From positions 4,488,769 through 4,552,768 of the forward strand of contig CM059624.1 in the NCBI GenBank assembly GCA_030435675.1: a stretch of DNA of 64,000 nucleotides. Direction: 5' to 3'. This DNA is from Steinernema hermaphroditum (Eukaryota > Nematoda > Chromadorea > Rhabditida > Steinernematidae). The notes under the pieces were generated by a model, which was not told the origin of the DNA, searched no databases, and saw only the letters and a program-made list of their open reading frames with translations. The translations under genes were made by a program, and so were the position numbers. Shown here piece by piece: positions 21,610 to 32,423 of this stretch (positions are counted from its first letter, which is position 1; the number at the start of each line of letters is the position of its first letter).

Positions 21610-24288
21610 CTACCACCCCGAGGAAGCATTAACTTCTTCAACAGTCGGTCCCGCCTCGCTGAAGATTGAAGCCATGGACTGCGTGCGTTCCAACATGCCA
21701 ATGAGGAATTGAGGTATCTCCTGTTGCGGCCCTCTAACGGTCTGAGCGATCCAGATCATTAAATGCAAATGTTGAAGATCTTCACTTACGTCAACAATTT
21801 CCTTGACAAGGTCTGAACTATCGCTCTCCGGATCGACGAAGCTGGTAGCAGTTCCCTCGGACAGACGTCCGGTTCGAGTAATACGATGAACGTAGGTGGT
21901 AGCATCTTCTGGGAGATCGTAATTGACGACATGTTCTAGGTCATGAATGTCGATACCCTGCGCACAAGCATCGGTAGCGACTAGCACATAACACTGCCCT
22001 TCGCGGAAGTCACGAAGCGCTTTCTCGCGTAGATTCTGAGAACTATCTCGGTTAATGCTGCTAGCTCTGATGCCTTGGGAGGAGAGGTAACCAGCGATGA
22101 GGTCCGTTGTGCGCTGCTGAGTCGTGAAAACGAGCGTCCGTCTGATATGGGCATTCTCGGCTAGAACAAAGCCAGTAAAAATAGTGTTATCACAGGTGCA
22201 CCACTCACGATTTTCTCCTGCTTTAGCCATCTGTTCTTTGGATGCATCTAGCTCTTTCTTCAAGATTCCTTTTATTCTCTTGATCTTATCAAACTTCGGC
22301 ACAGACACGAACTTCTGGATGACTCTGCTGGAAGGGTGGTCCGTTGTCTTTTTGGTGCTCACCATGACTCGTTTGGCTCGTCGCAGGATCTGATTCGCAA
22401 ACTCTTGCACTTCATGAGAGATGGTGGCACTGAAGATCAGTGTCTGACGATTTTCAACCTAAACGAAATGCATATAATATATAATATACTTCTGGAGTTG
22501 TCGCAATCATACATCAGGAAAGCCTTCGAAACGGATGATTTCCACTATGTCTGCCAAGAAGTCATTCTCTAAGAGTTGGTCGGCTTCATCAAGGATCAGG
22601 TAGCTCAAGTTGTCGAATCCGATCTACAAAAGGAAAGTAATTGATTCTAAGCAAGCGTACTACCTCCTTGTTGTTGACGAGTTGCTTGAGGCGCCCTGGA
22701 GTGGCGCACAGGATGTCGCAGCCGTTGCGGATTTCTTTCAAATTCTCACGCACATTGTATTCTCCGTATGCCTTCGCGATAGAAACCGGGGTTCCATCGG
22801 AAAACGTTTTTCCTTGGTCCGCAAGCTGCAACACCACTTCTCTTGTGGGTCCGATGACAATGGCGACAGGGGAGCAGCGCGCCGTTACACCAGCCGCGGG
22901 ACGGTCGATAATCTTCTGCATGATGGGAAGCAGGAACGCAGCGGTTTTTCCTCCTCCTGTCTGTACGTGTCCCATGACGTCATAACCGCTAGTGATGAGC
23001 GGTATAACCCCAGCCTGAATCTTTATTGGTCGGGCGCACTTGCAACGATTGACAACATTGTCGTAGAGCTTCTCGTTGAAGTTGCAGTCACTCCATTTAC
23101 TGAAGAGAAACCAACAAATTATTCTCATGTTTCGCTTAGCACCGGCACTCACTTGTAGAACACGACTTTACTTTCATCAATGCCCTCCACGATGACGTCT
23201 TCGTCAGTGCCAGAGTAAATGGTACTCTGTTGGTCTTCTTTGAAGAGCTCATCGACTTCTTTGATGGCGGGAACATAGGTCGACGGAGGAGGACTGGTGT
23301 TCGTTTCGTCGTCCTCCTCAAATTCAGGCCCGGCTTCGTTGTTTTCAGCTCTATCCTGGTTGCCACCTTAACATAGAAAGATTACATTATGCAATCGTGA
23401 GGTAATGCGGACCAAAGTTTCCACGGTCACTGCCGCAACCGAATGAAGAACCGGTGTCTGCGCCTTTTTCGTTGTTTCCAGTGCCAAAGCTATCTCGGGT
23501 TCCAAATCCGCCGTCACCTTGCGTGTTGTCGGCTCCACCACGACTGCCACCTTGACAAGAAAACATTACATGCTGTGTTCAAAAAGTTCCTGAAGGCGTA
23601 CCGAAACCTCCGCCTCGGCCACCACCACGGCCTAATGAAGAACCGGTGTTTGTGCCTTCCTCGTTGTTTCCAGCGCCAATGCTGTCATGGCTTCCAAAGC
23701 CACCGCCGCGACCTCCACGCTCCCCGAAACTGTTGTCACCTTGCGTGCTGTCGGCTCCACCGCCATAGCATCCAGCGCGACTGCCACCTTTAAATGGGAA
23801 CATTATACGCTACGTCCAAGAGACAGTACACTCTTACCGAAGCCTTCCCCTCGGCCACCACCACGACCGAATAAAGAACCGGTGCCCTCTTCGTTTTTTC
23901 CAACGCCAAAGCCGCCACGGCCTCCGAATCCACCGCCGCGGCCACCTCGGGTTACAAATCCGCCGTCACTTTGCCTATTGTCGGCTCCACTACCATAGCC
24001 TCCACCACGACCGCCACCTTGACATGAGAACGTTATATGTTGTGTTCAAAAGGCCATTGAAGGCGTACCGAATCCACCACCACGGCCACCACCGCGACCG
24101 AATGAAGAACCGGCGCCTACCTCGTTGTTTCCGGCGCCAAAGCCGCCACGGCCTCCGGAACCGCCGCCGCGACGTCCTCGAATGATGAAGCCACCGGATT
24201 GTGATTCTCCGTCATCATGAGGGGGGCCGCCAAAGCCGCGGCGGCCTCCAAAGCCACCACCGCGTCCGCTTCCAAACTTAGTGGTCAT
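21610..24288 (-). CDS. DEAD-box RNA helicase with RG/GG-rich N-terminus (vasa/DDX3-like)
   Basis: ATP-dependent RNA helicase of the vasa/DDX3 group, typically acting in germ granules or translation control. Ten exons: 24288-24069, 24017-23838, 23787-23602, 23550-23413, 23366-23153, 23099-22664, 22623-22513, 22458-22209, 22160-21790 and 21741-21610, giving 745 residues. Residues 1 to about 241 are Gly/Arg-rich with GGGRGGGFG repeats, built from exons 1-4, which look tandemly duplicated. Core motifs: HVQTGGGKTAAF (motif I, about 358-368, with GGGKT where GSGKT is usual), PTREVVLQ (Ia), TPGRL (Ib), DEAD (470-473), SAT (505-507), ATDACAQGID (V, Gln for the usual Arg) and HRITRTGR (VI, about 670-677, Thr for Gly). 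Introns 8 and 9 have lengths divisible by three and stay open, so intron-retaining frames look continuous. Start at 24288 follows a GGTTTCAG acceptor. Confidence 0.9.
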
Positions 24289-24737
24289 ATTTGAGGTTCC
24301 GCTGAAACCAAAAAAATCAGAACATTCCTTCGAAATCTATGAAAAAATTTAGTAATTCTCGCCAAACATCATGGTCCTCGCAACGCAGCCAATCGTAGAC
24401 AGTTTGCACACAACGAACTGCTTCACGACGTTTCCTGACAGTGAAAGTCATATGTTCGGGTTTGTCTGTCTTTTCAAGATGAGAGGCACTCGCAAAATTT
24501 TGCAAATCGTAATTGCGACATTCGTGACATTCTGCCAACACGCTACTGGGTGGTTTGTTGGCACACGTCGGCATACAGCACCATCTCCTCTCAAATTGCA
24601 TCATCTTTCCCTTCCAAAGCAGAGTTTTTGTTGTCAACGTCTTCGTAATTCTTAGCTTCTTTTCCGTGTGTTCGATTGTACGCTAACTGTTTCGGAAGAT
24701 GAACGTGTTTTGTGACCACTTTTCGAGCTTCAGAACG
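24289..24737. promoter_or_regulatory. Shared upstream region of two divergent genes
   Basis: About 450 bases between the helicase ATG (minus) and the eIF2B-epsilon ATG (plus), each preceded by a TTCAG-type acceptor. It must contain both promoters unless a minus-strand frame at 24317-24637 is a real upstream gene. No TATA box is obvious. Confidence 0.4.
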
Positions 24738-26883
24738 ATGACCAAACATCCCAAACGCCCAGAGCTCACGGCAGTTGTGATTGGCGACAACTTCGACGCA
24801 CGATTTGCCCCTTTCTTGCGCAATCTGACACGTCTTGTTGTAGCTCATACAAGGCATTCTTCAGCGGCCTCGTTGTGTCAGGAAAGAACGTCATGAGTGT
24901 AGGAGATGCCATCCGAGAAGTCCAACAACGGAGCCTGATTACTAGAGATTTTGTCCTCGTTCACAATGTCGCCACCATCTGCTCGTCAAAACTAGAAGAA
25001 GAACTCGCCAGATTTCGCGAGCGGAGGAGAGCCGACAAGAACAACTCCATGACGTTGTTGTACACTCCAACGCTTGGCGAAATGAATCCAGTAATCGCGT
25101 TTGAAAAGCATTCCAAGAAGCTCGTGTACTACTTCAAGAAAGAGCGGTCGACTGAACTATGCATTGAGAAGGTATCGCGCTGATGAAATGTGGAAACTCA
25201 AGCTTATTTCCAGGATCTCTACTTCAATGAAATTGAAGTACGCCGCAATCTCAGGGACACCGGCATTGCATTCTGTGCCCCGAACATCGCCGCACAATTT
25301 GTTGACAACTTTGACTTCCAAGAGCGTGACGACATGGTGCGCGAATTGCTGGTTAACGAGGAAATCCTCTGTCAACACATCCACGTGGATGTTCTTGCCG
25401 AAAAGTGTGCCGCTTCGACAGTCACGTAAGACCGGAATTTAGTGAAATAGGCACCTGAAGGCATCACGTTTCAGGGATTATGCGACTCTGTTGAACACGC
25501 AGAAACTACTGATGGAACGCTGGTTTTTCCCCATTCTGCCGGAGTCCCGCACATGTAAGGATACCGTGCGCAACGTCAGCACTTACGGACTTCGCCATTG
25601 CATCTACATAACTGCACCGAAACGACAAGATCTAAATAAGCAATATCACAAGATCAAGTCGTGCTATCGAAACGTCCATTTTCCCGCTTCTCTCACAGTT
25701 GGGAAGGACTGCAGAATTGAAAATGCAGTCATCGACGAAAATGTAGAGATCGGTACGATTTGAGGGTTTGATCCTTTGATAGCGGCCGATTTTAGGTAGT
25801 AATGTTATCATCAAAAATTGTCACATTGGGATGAACGTGGTCGTTGGAGATAACTGCCGACTATCCAACTGTGTCATCGGTGACAACGCCGTGATCGGCA
25901 ACAACTGTTCAATCCATCCAAAAACATTCATCGGCGATGGCGTGGTTGTTCCGGACTGCACTGCCAGCGAAGAAGACATCGATGATGGCTCGAGATGCGA
26001 TCGTTGCCGCATCGTGCTTGCCCATCTGCCTGAAGAAGAGGATTATGCTGCTAGTGCGAAGAACTGTAAGGTTCACCAGTTTCACAGCAATTTGATGGCG
26101 GTCGTTTGCAGCTTACTATGAAGCACGGTTCAAGCACAGAACCGGTTTCTGGAAAAATACACATCTTGAGCGACGTCGTACTCGTACGATCTCACAGCTT
26201 GGAGATCATGTAAGCGAGCACCATTCCGAGAAGGAGGAAATAGAGGAAGAAAGTGATGGAACGCCATTCTTCAAAGAAGTGAGTTTGGATTTCACGATCT
26301 AGATCAAACGTCGTGAATTTTGGGTCTCCGAGAGCATGCAGCAAGCTGTGGATAACATGGGATCGGCCGAACACAAAACCAGCAATCTGATCCTGGAAAT
26401 TAACAGCTCGAAACTTGCTTACAACATGACCATGGAGGAGGTTGCCAAGAACGTATTCCTGGCCTTCTTGAAGCTGGACTATTGCTCTGATCTGGCGGCC
26501 ATCAAGAAGGTTCAATTACCCATGTTTAACCTACTCTCATCTTTCCAATTTTTAGCTTGCAAAGGAGTGGATTCACGTCTTCATTAATTACTACTCGCCT
26601 CACAAGAACCAGATCCAGCTACTACTTGCTCTTGAGGTGAGTCTGTGAACATGAAAACCTTTATCTTCGGAACACACTACAGGAACATTCTCATGTGCAC
26701 CCAGAGATTGCTAAAATCGCGAACCACATCATCCACTACCTCTATTCGGAATGTGACGTTTTGCAAGAGGAAGCCATCTTGGAGTGGTTCGGGACACTTC
26801 AGGCTGAGTCAGATATGTATGCGAAGGTCAAACCGATCGTGGACTGGCTGCAGGAATCGTCTGACGAAGAAGATTCTGACTAG
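24738..26883 (+). CDS. EIF2B5: Translation initiation factor eIF2B subunit epsilon, first exon apparently damaged
   Basis: Catalytic subunit of the guanine-nucleotide exchange factor for eIF2. Exons: 24738-25171, 25214-25425, 25475-25752, 25796-26065, 26112-26278, 26342-26509, 26556-26636 and 26683-26883. The start MTKHPKRPELTAVVIGDNFD fits the family N-terminus. After RFAPF the conserved stretch with the LP-L-x-N-x-P motif is missing, and a one-base shift is needed to continue as FLAQSDTSCCSSYKAFFSG, then MSVGDAIREV. From there the frame is clean: DNFDFQERDDMVRELLVNEE, left-handed beta-helix repeats (VIDENVEIG...VIGDNAVIGNNC), an acidic linker, then the C-terminal W2/HEAT domain (NLILEINSSKLAYN...) ending DWLQESSDEEDSD. 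The acceptor expected before VSESMQQ reads TTTTGG instead of TTTTAG; a downstream CAG at 26341 keeps frame. AATAAA at 26919-26924. Confidence 0.82.
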
Positions 26884-27371
26884 TTTATATCTTCGCGTAT
26901 GAAGATAGTTACATTGTTAATAAAGATGTTTGTTTTGCTCTGTGTCGACGCATGGAGCGGGCCATGTGCACGTCATTATCTTGCTTGGTACGGATGGGAT
27001 ATTTCTTCAAAGAAAGTTACCATCTCCTTTTTCAAATTTTCCGTCTACGTCTATTTGTGCTTTCAGGAATGAGTCGATGGGGGGCTCATTCAGTTGTTCC
27101 GTACTTGCATCGAGCGGTCGGTCCTGGTTAAATGGCTGAGAACACGCAGGAAGACTCCCTTCTTCTCCTTTCTCGTTTCATTCCGGCCACGACCCAAGTT
27201 GGAAGATAGATTGCAAGAGAGGACTGTGAAAAGCGGAGAAATGTATCTAGCATTTATTATGCGAATAAGAATAAAAGACAGAAGTCGCTCAGGGCAGCCA
27301 ACAAATTTTTAAGCCTTAAGTCAAAGTTCATATCGCTGTTAACGCGTTTCATTGAGGGAACTTTGAGACGA
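26884..27371. other. Convergent 3' intergenic region
   Basis: About 490 bases between convergent genes, containing the AATAAA at 26919-26924 and no supported gene. Confidence 0.5.
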
Positions 27372-28065
27372 TCAGGGTAAGCGGAAGTTCGAAATCGCAG
27401 CTTTCTTCGGGTTAGGTTCTTCATAATTCAAAGGAAAAGACCGCGCCGAAAAAACGGAGTACATGTCAGCACAAAGTGAGGGAGCATTCCTCTTACTCTA
27501 AACAGAAAAACAGTACACCGCAAAAAAAACTAACAGAACCAACCTGCGTACAATAAGAAGCGATGGAAATCATGCTAGGAGTGTATGACTCAAGCAAGCT
27601 GTCGGTGAGATATTTTCCGATAAGATTATTCTGCTTCTTCATGCGATTGCGATGAAGAATCATGCAAACGACCGCGACGAAGAAGAACGCATGGCCGAAG
27701 AAGAGCAGAACGCATATTCCAATCTTCTTCTGCAGTGAAATAGGCTCTTCGTTTTTATCGAAGCACATGTTCTTCTCACAGAATTTACCTGTAGCACGGA
27801 TTAAAATATTTGGGATCATGATAATACAACTCACCGCCATAGCAATCGCGACATGAACAAACAAATTTGTCGCTTTCCAGTGGGGTGAGCACGCATTTTC
27901 CATGATGACGGCAAGGATTTGACACGCACGGAGTCTCGACCTGAAAGCGGCAGTTTTAGAAGAAGTAGTGAGATGCACACCAACCTGACCAGTATCGTCG
28001 GCTAGAGCAATGGAAAGTAAGCCTAGGACCGCGACAAAGGAGATGAGAAGCGAGATTCTGGACAT
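27372..28065 (-). CDS. Small type I membrane protein with one EGF-like domain
   Basis: Not recognised by name. Exons 28065-27985, 27940-27835, 27788-27544 and 27497-27372 give 185 residues. A signal peptide (MSRISLLISFVAVLGLLSIA) is followed by one EGF-like module: CVSNPCRHHGKC, then FVCSCRDCYGGKFCE, with six cysteines in C-x4-C-x5-C...C-x-C...C spacing. Next come a linker, a membrane segment (IGICVLLFFGHAFFFVAVVC), a basic stop-transfer RNRMKKQ, and a cytoplasmic tail. It could be a small membrane-bound ligand or surface protein. An upstream in-frame ATG at 28164 would bury the signal peptide and is less likely. Confidence 0.72.
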
Positions 28066-28462
28066 CGAAACGACCGATCGTGGGTTCAGCTGAATGCAGA
28101 ACTGACTGGCCGGAAGGAGGCCAGAGGAGGGAGGGATTGCTGCAATGAACGACGTACACTGCATCGTAGACGTCTACGTGGTATTTCCAACAAAGACACA
28201 GTCATTTACAGTAATTGCTGTTTGGAATCTGGTCGTGCAGGTAGAGTTTCAAAGGAAATTACATCTACTTTGTCCTCAACATTACGAAATTTAAAACTCC
28301 CACTGGTTTTCTCCGTTCAAAAGAATCAAATAAGGATTGCCCTAACGCTTGGTCCAACAAGATGATAACGATACACTACGAAAATAATATCTGATATTTC
28401 ACAATTTAATGAACACTGAAAAGGCATTTCTACAAACATAAATGACAAACTTACACAAGGAG
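28066..28462. other. Short intergenic region
   Basis: About 400 AT-rich bases upstream of the EGF-membrane gene and downstream of the F-box-like gene; no gene seen. Confidence 0.45.
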
Positions 28463-29620
28463 TTAGAAATCTACCGTCCCACGAAACGGACCACATTCCG
28501 CTTCCGCCGGCGCTCTTCTCTGAAATGGTAACATTAGAACCGAAAACATCTTCTTGCACACCTTTAGCCTCCATCGATCTAATACAATATGTACGAAGAC
28601 GCCAAACTGAGTGATGACCAAACAGGAGCGTCTTGATTCATGTCCGATTCTAATCGTTGCGCAGTGTTCGCCTTCATTAATGACTTCGTGCTCTGCCGCG
28701 ATCTTCGCCCACTGCTCTTCCTCCATTTCCAAGGATATCTTCTTCCTGACGCCATTGTATTCCCCGTCCGATTCTTTGAACTTCTCGATGAACTCCACGA
28801 CAGCCTTGCTGGGGAACCGCGGCAAACAGTAGGAGATTACGGCTTCGAAACTATGCTGCCGCTTGGAAAGGAAGATTTCGATCAGCGTGTGCAGAATCTC
28901 ATAGTCAATATCACAGTCGAGAATGCTTATTTTCAGGAGGCAGGGCCCAGTCTTGAAGTGTTCCGCTGTCTTATTCAGTAGTTCCGGCTGTTCGTGTATC
29001 ATCACCAAGCTGACTTCTTCGAAGGTCCTCGGAATGTGTTCGATAAGTAGGGAAATCGTCGCCTTGTCTGATTTCGGAGTTTCGCCGATGTGGAACATGG
29101 TCGGTTGTTCGTTTTTTCCTCGTATCACTGGGCATTGGAGTAAATTAATTACGGTGCTGAACTCTTCTGAAATGAGAGATAATCAGGGTAATCAGAGGAA
29201 AACATGTAAGATTGAGAAGGAAGACAGGATAACCGGAATGAGAAGAGAGGAATTGGAGGTTGAACGACTATTTACAAATTGGCAACAAGCCCTACCTTTT
29301 TCGCAATTCCTCTGATCAAGGGACGCTCCACTAATGGCCACACTGGACAGCCTTGCAAGGTGGCGATTCTTCAAGTCCCACCTACGATACGTCTCTGGCC
29401 CACTGAACGGCGAGTGTCTGGCGTCCAACAGGATGCTATTCCCTTCGGTGAGCTGCCCAACCCCAAGGATAAGTCGAACATCGCACCGTGCGTCCAGCTG
29501 ATCCTCGATGGCGGCCGACCATTCAGCGCTCCCGGTAGCTGATTGAGCTACCGTAAGTAGGGCGTCGAAGGAGATGAGATCGGTGATGTTTTCGATGACG
29601 CCGTATGGGAGTTCGTTCAT
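28463..29620 (-). CDS. F-box-like family protein, copy B
   Basis: Paralogue of the gene at 18690-19793. Exons 29620-29296, 29166-28562 and 28519-28463 give 328 residues. The N-terminus MNELPYGVIENITDLISFDA is F-box-like. Shared blocks with copy A include WDLKNRHLARLSSV, LLIEHIPRTFEEVSLVMIHE and FIEKFKESDGEYNGVRKKIS, followed by RIGHESRRSC. A TTTCAG acceptor lies 7 bases before the ATG. The last intron is divisible by three and open. Function unknown; an SCF adaptor role is inferred only from the F-box resemblance. Confidence 0.75.
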
Positions 29621-30564
29621 TTCGAATCTGAAACAACGAAAAAACATAGAGTCGGATAGGAAACGGTCAAAAAGCAAAACAACAACACTGTGCCCGTATC
29701 CAAGAAAGTGGGAAGTACGTTAAAGTGGCATCTATCTCCTTGGAAACGGGCATCGGGCAGCATACAAGGTTGGGCAAAGGCCTCTTCGAGTGCGACCCCC
29801 GCTCTGTCACGGACATCGTTACGGGACCAGTTGGTGAAATCTTTTGGTTGTTTTAGGCACTTATACACGTTGAGGCTTGGCGAAAGTGCCGATTGCTATA
29901 CATCACTTTGTAGAGGAGACAATTCTGAACAATACCAGTTAAGTTGCGCGTGAGAAAGGTCACTTTTCTAGAATTAGATCGACTGCTAAAAATCGACTTT
30001 TTGGCACATTGGTAGTTGTGCTCAATTTCGGTCCAAGGAACACACTTAACGGTGTATACAGTGTTGCAGAGGACATCATGATGAACGACGCTAGATAGGA
30101 TTAGACCCACAAAACAGAACGATTGTTAGGCTTCCTCGATCATCCCTTTTCCCTCTCCGAACTTGCCTGAAGTGACTATTTCTATCCGAGTCAGAGAAGA
30201 ACTCTCTACGGCTGAGAGGGAAAGATCTCATCTTGAATAATTAATTGAATTGATTAAATGCGAATTGAGAAAGTTTATCCATTTCTGCAGTGTGGCTTTC
30301 GCCTCGGACGCAAAAATGTCCGTCCTGACACGCCGTGTTTCTATGGGAAGGGGTCTTGTTTTAAGGGGTCGCACCTCAAGGAGACGCTGTCCTCCCTTGC
30401 ATTTCCCATGAAGACGAGTACGGTGAACGGGAACGATAGGGCGAACGATAGGGCGAACGATAGGGAGAAGGTCGACGTGCCTACAACCCCGCGATCGCCA
30501 CATTGAGAGAAGAGCGTTTATTTTTAAGTGAAATAAAGCGGGACATCATAGGAATCGGAGGCCA
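29621..30564. other. Intergenic interval with repeats
   Basis: About 940 bases. It includes a short string shared with 44345-44395 in reverse orientation (GTCCAAGAAAGTGGGAAG type) and three tandem copies of the 12-mer GAACGATAGGGC at 30431-30465. No gene is supported. Confidence 0.45.
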
Positions 30565-30891
30565 TCAGGGGATGATGAGTCGTCCGGGTATGTCATTGAG
30601 AATCTGGAGGCAGTAGATGAGAAATAGGAGCCCATAGATGATGCCCATCATGATCGCCGCGAATTTGACATAGCCTGAAGGTGTACCGTAGTGGAGGGAT
30701 AGAGAGGAAGTCTTACCCTTGGATCCTTCTTTTTCTTCGATGGAAAGATTGATTTCGCCCTTCATTCGTTGACTTTCGACGTCCTCGTCGATAAGAGAGG
30801 GCGAAGAACGCATGGCAGAGGAGAGCGGAACCATGGGGATGTTTTCAGCCATTGGACGACCCTTCGGCGGAGGAGTCACCTGGAAAGCCAT
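30565..30891 (-). CDS. Small single-pass membrane protein
   Basis: Not recognised. Two exons, 30891-30717 and 30674-30565, give 94 residues. The first two thirds are polar (GRPMAENIPMVPLSSAMRSS, EEKEGSK). The C-terminus is one hydrophobic helix (VKFAAIMMGIIYGLLFLIYC) with a short tail ending PGRLIIP. It looks tail-anchored. The GT-AG intron of 42 bases keeps the frame. Confidence 0.55.
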   Translation of the reverse strand: MAFQVTPPPKGRPMAENIPMVPLSSAMRSSPSLIDEDVESQRMKGEINLSIEEKEGSKGKTSSLSLHYGTPSGYVKFAAIMMGIIYGLLFLIYCLQILNDIPGRLIIP

Positions 30892-32366
30892 GTGAGGGAG
30901 AAGCGATCAACAAAGATTCTCAGGACAGTTACGCAAATACAAAAACAAACCGCCTTCGGATCTCATCGATTGCCAAAAAGAGTTTGTTTGCGCCAAGGAA
31001 AGTGGCCTCCTCTCGACGGCGATGATCGGGGAACGTTGATCCCGAGAAGCGTCGCGATCGGGTAATTCGACCAGATCAGCCCGGCGGAGCACTTCTCATC
31101 GCCGGAGCGAGAAAGGAGTGTGACGATTTCGTCCACCGGGGCTGGGATCGCACCGCCCTGAATGACTCACAGGGACGGGAAAGCGAGGTGGTAGCTCGGC
31201 TGAGCGGAAAGAGCCACTGAAGCAACACCTCTGAACCGAAACTGGCGCAGGGAAACGCGTTATTAGTACGGCGGCTATAGTTCGAGGGTCGATTAGGGGT
31301 GTTTGTGCCGCTGAACGCCCACATATCGCTCTTTAAGGTGCTGATAGAGGGGAATTAGCAGAGGAAGATAGTGGAACACACAAAGCTGACGTGGGAGAAG
31401 AAGCCGAAAAAGAGAAGCGACTGATCGTTGACGATCCAAGCGAGAACCTCGTCTAGATCTTCTGTCATAAAGGACTGACTCTAATTGGCCTTTGTCCTAT
31501 TTAACAGGCATTTCGCAAATAAGGCAGAATGCATTGGAGAGGAGTCTCGCCCGGTGACGTGTACGTCTGTCCATCACTGTTTGACATGACTTATTGGACG
31601 TGTTCGAGTTTTCGATGTTGCATCAGAGCGCTGGGCAGTTTCGAACCGTTCGAGATGTCGCCAACGTCCCTTCGACCCTTCTACGGCTCCCTTCTACCGC
31701 ATTCTTAGTCTTTCAAACCACCATGGATCGCGCACACTGATGGGACAGCCGCCTTCAACTCCGATGTCGTGCCCTCCGCCGAAGAAAGAAGAGAAGCAGC
31801 TACAACGGTGATATACGGTTCTTTATTGTGCATTTTGAGATTTCGTGCATGGTGAATGCCATCGAGTCAAGAGTAAATGTAATGTAACGCTGACCTCCTC
31901 TGACATGAAACTACAAGCCAGTGATTGTGTAATGGCTTTGTAGATAGTAGAGCTGTATAGTCTTTGTCTCTATACGTAGCTTAGACCCAACTTTTCCGCC
32001 AGACCTCTTTTCCGGTTCACCTAACTCAAAAGGCTAACGACTGTCGCTATATGGCGCATGATTTAGCCTTTTTGGAAATTCGTTGTCTTTGTGGTCTGCT
32101 GGATCCGGAAAGACGGCGGGACAAACATCTGACGGTAAGCGTATTCTTTGAGTTGTTATAACGCAAAGCTATCAGTTCCTATTTTTGCTAGTGCTCAATG
32201 GGAACCAATGGCTACACGACATCACAAAATGCCGAAAGTGACCGTCGGATAGAAAAAACCCGATCTTAAAGGGAGATCGCAAACCGGTGGCCGACTCACC
32301 CTTCCCGATTTCGCTTTCGCTTTCTTTTCGATTTCGGGGAACCTGATTGGCGATGGGTTAGCGGGG
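30892..32366. other. Upstream and intergenic sequence
   Basis: About 1.5 kb with no well-supported gene; one weak micro-gene candidate lies at 31293-31468 on the minus strand. Confidence 0.4.
31293..31468 (-). CDS. Candidate micro-protein
   Basis: From the ATG at 31468 the frame MTEDLDEVLAWIVNDQSLLF continues FGFFSH, then either reads 12 more codons to a stop at 31355, or splices at GTCAGC...CTATCAG to give a 41-residue product ending at 31293. Acidic start, hydrophobic centre. Unknown, and possibly non-coding. Confidence 0.22.
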
Positions 32367-32373
32367 TATATAA
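32367..32373 (+). promoter_or_regulatory. TATA box of proline-rich gene, copy 1
   Basis: TATATAA sits 57 bases before the ATG, with a conserved downstream GGCAGCTCAGTCTTA that is also present in copy 2. The duplicate has TATATAG at the matching position (43566-43572). Confidence 0.55.
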
Positions 32374-32423
32374 GGATGGCTTGTTGCGGATTAGGGCAGC
32401 TCAGTCTTATCTCAGCAGCAGTC

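Noticed and set aside
24317..24637. Minus-strand frame upstream of the helicase (contains ECHECRNYDLQ), possibly a separate gene in an operon
   Set aside because: It ends only 29 bases before the helicase ATG and its continuation would overlap the eIF2B-epsilon first exon on the other strand. No recognisable domain; kept as unproven.
30424..30470. Three tandem 12-base repeats considered as a CRISPR-like or regulatory array
   Set aside because: There are no spacers between units and only three copies; it is ordinary minisatellite sequence. No CRISPR array exists in the window, as expected for animal DNA.
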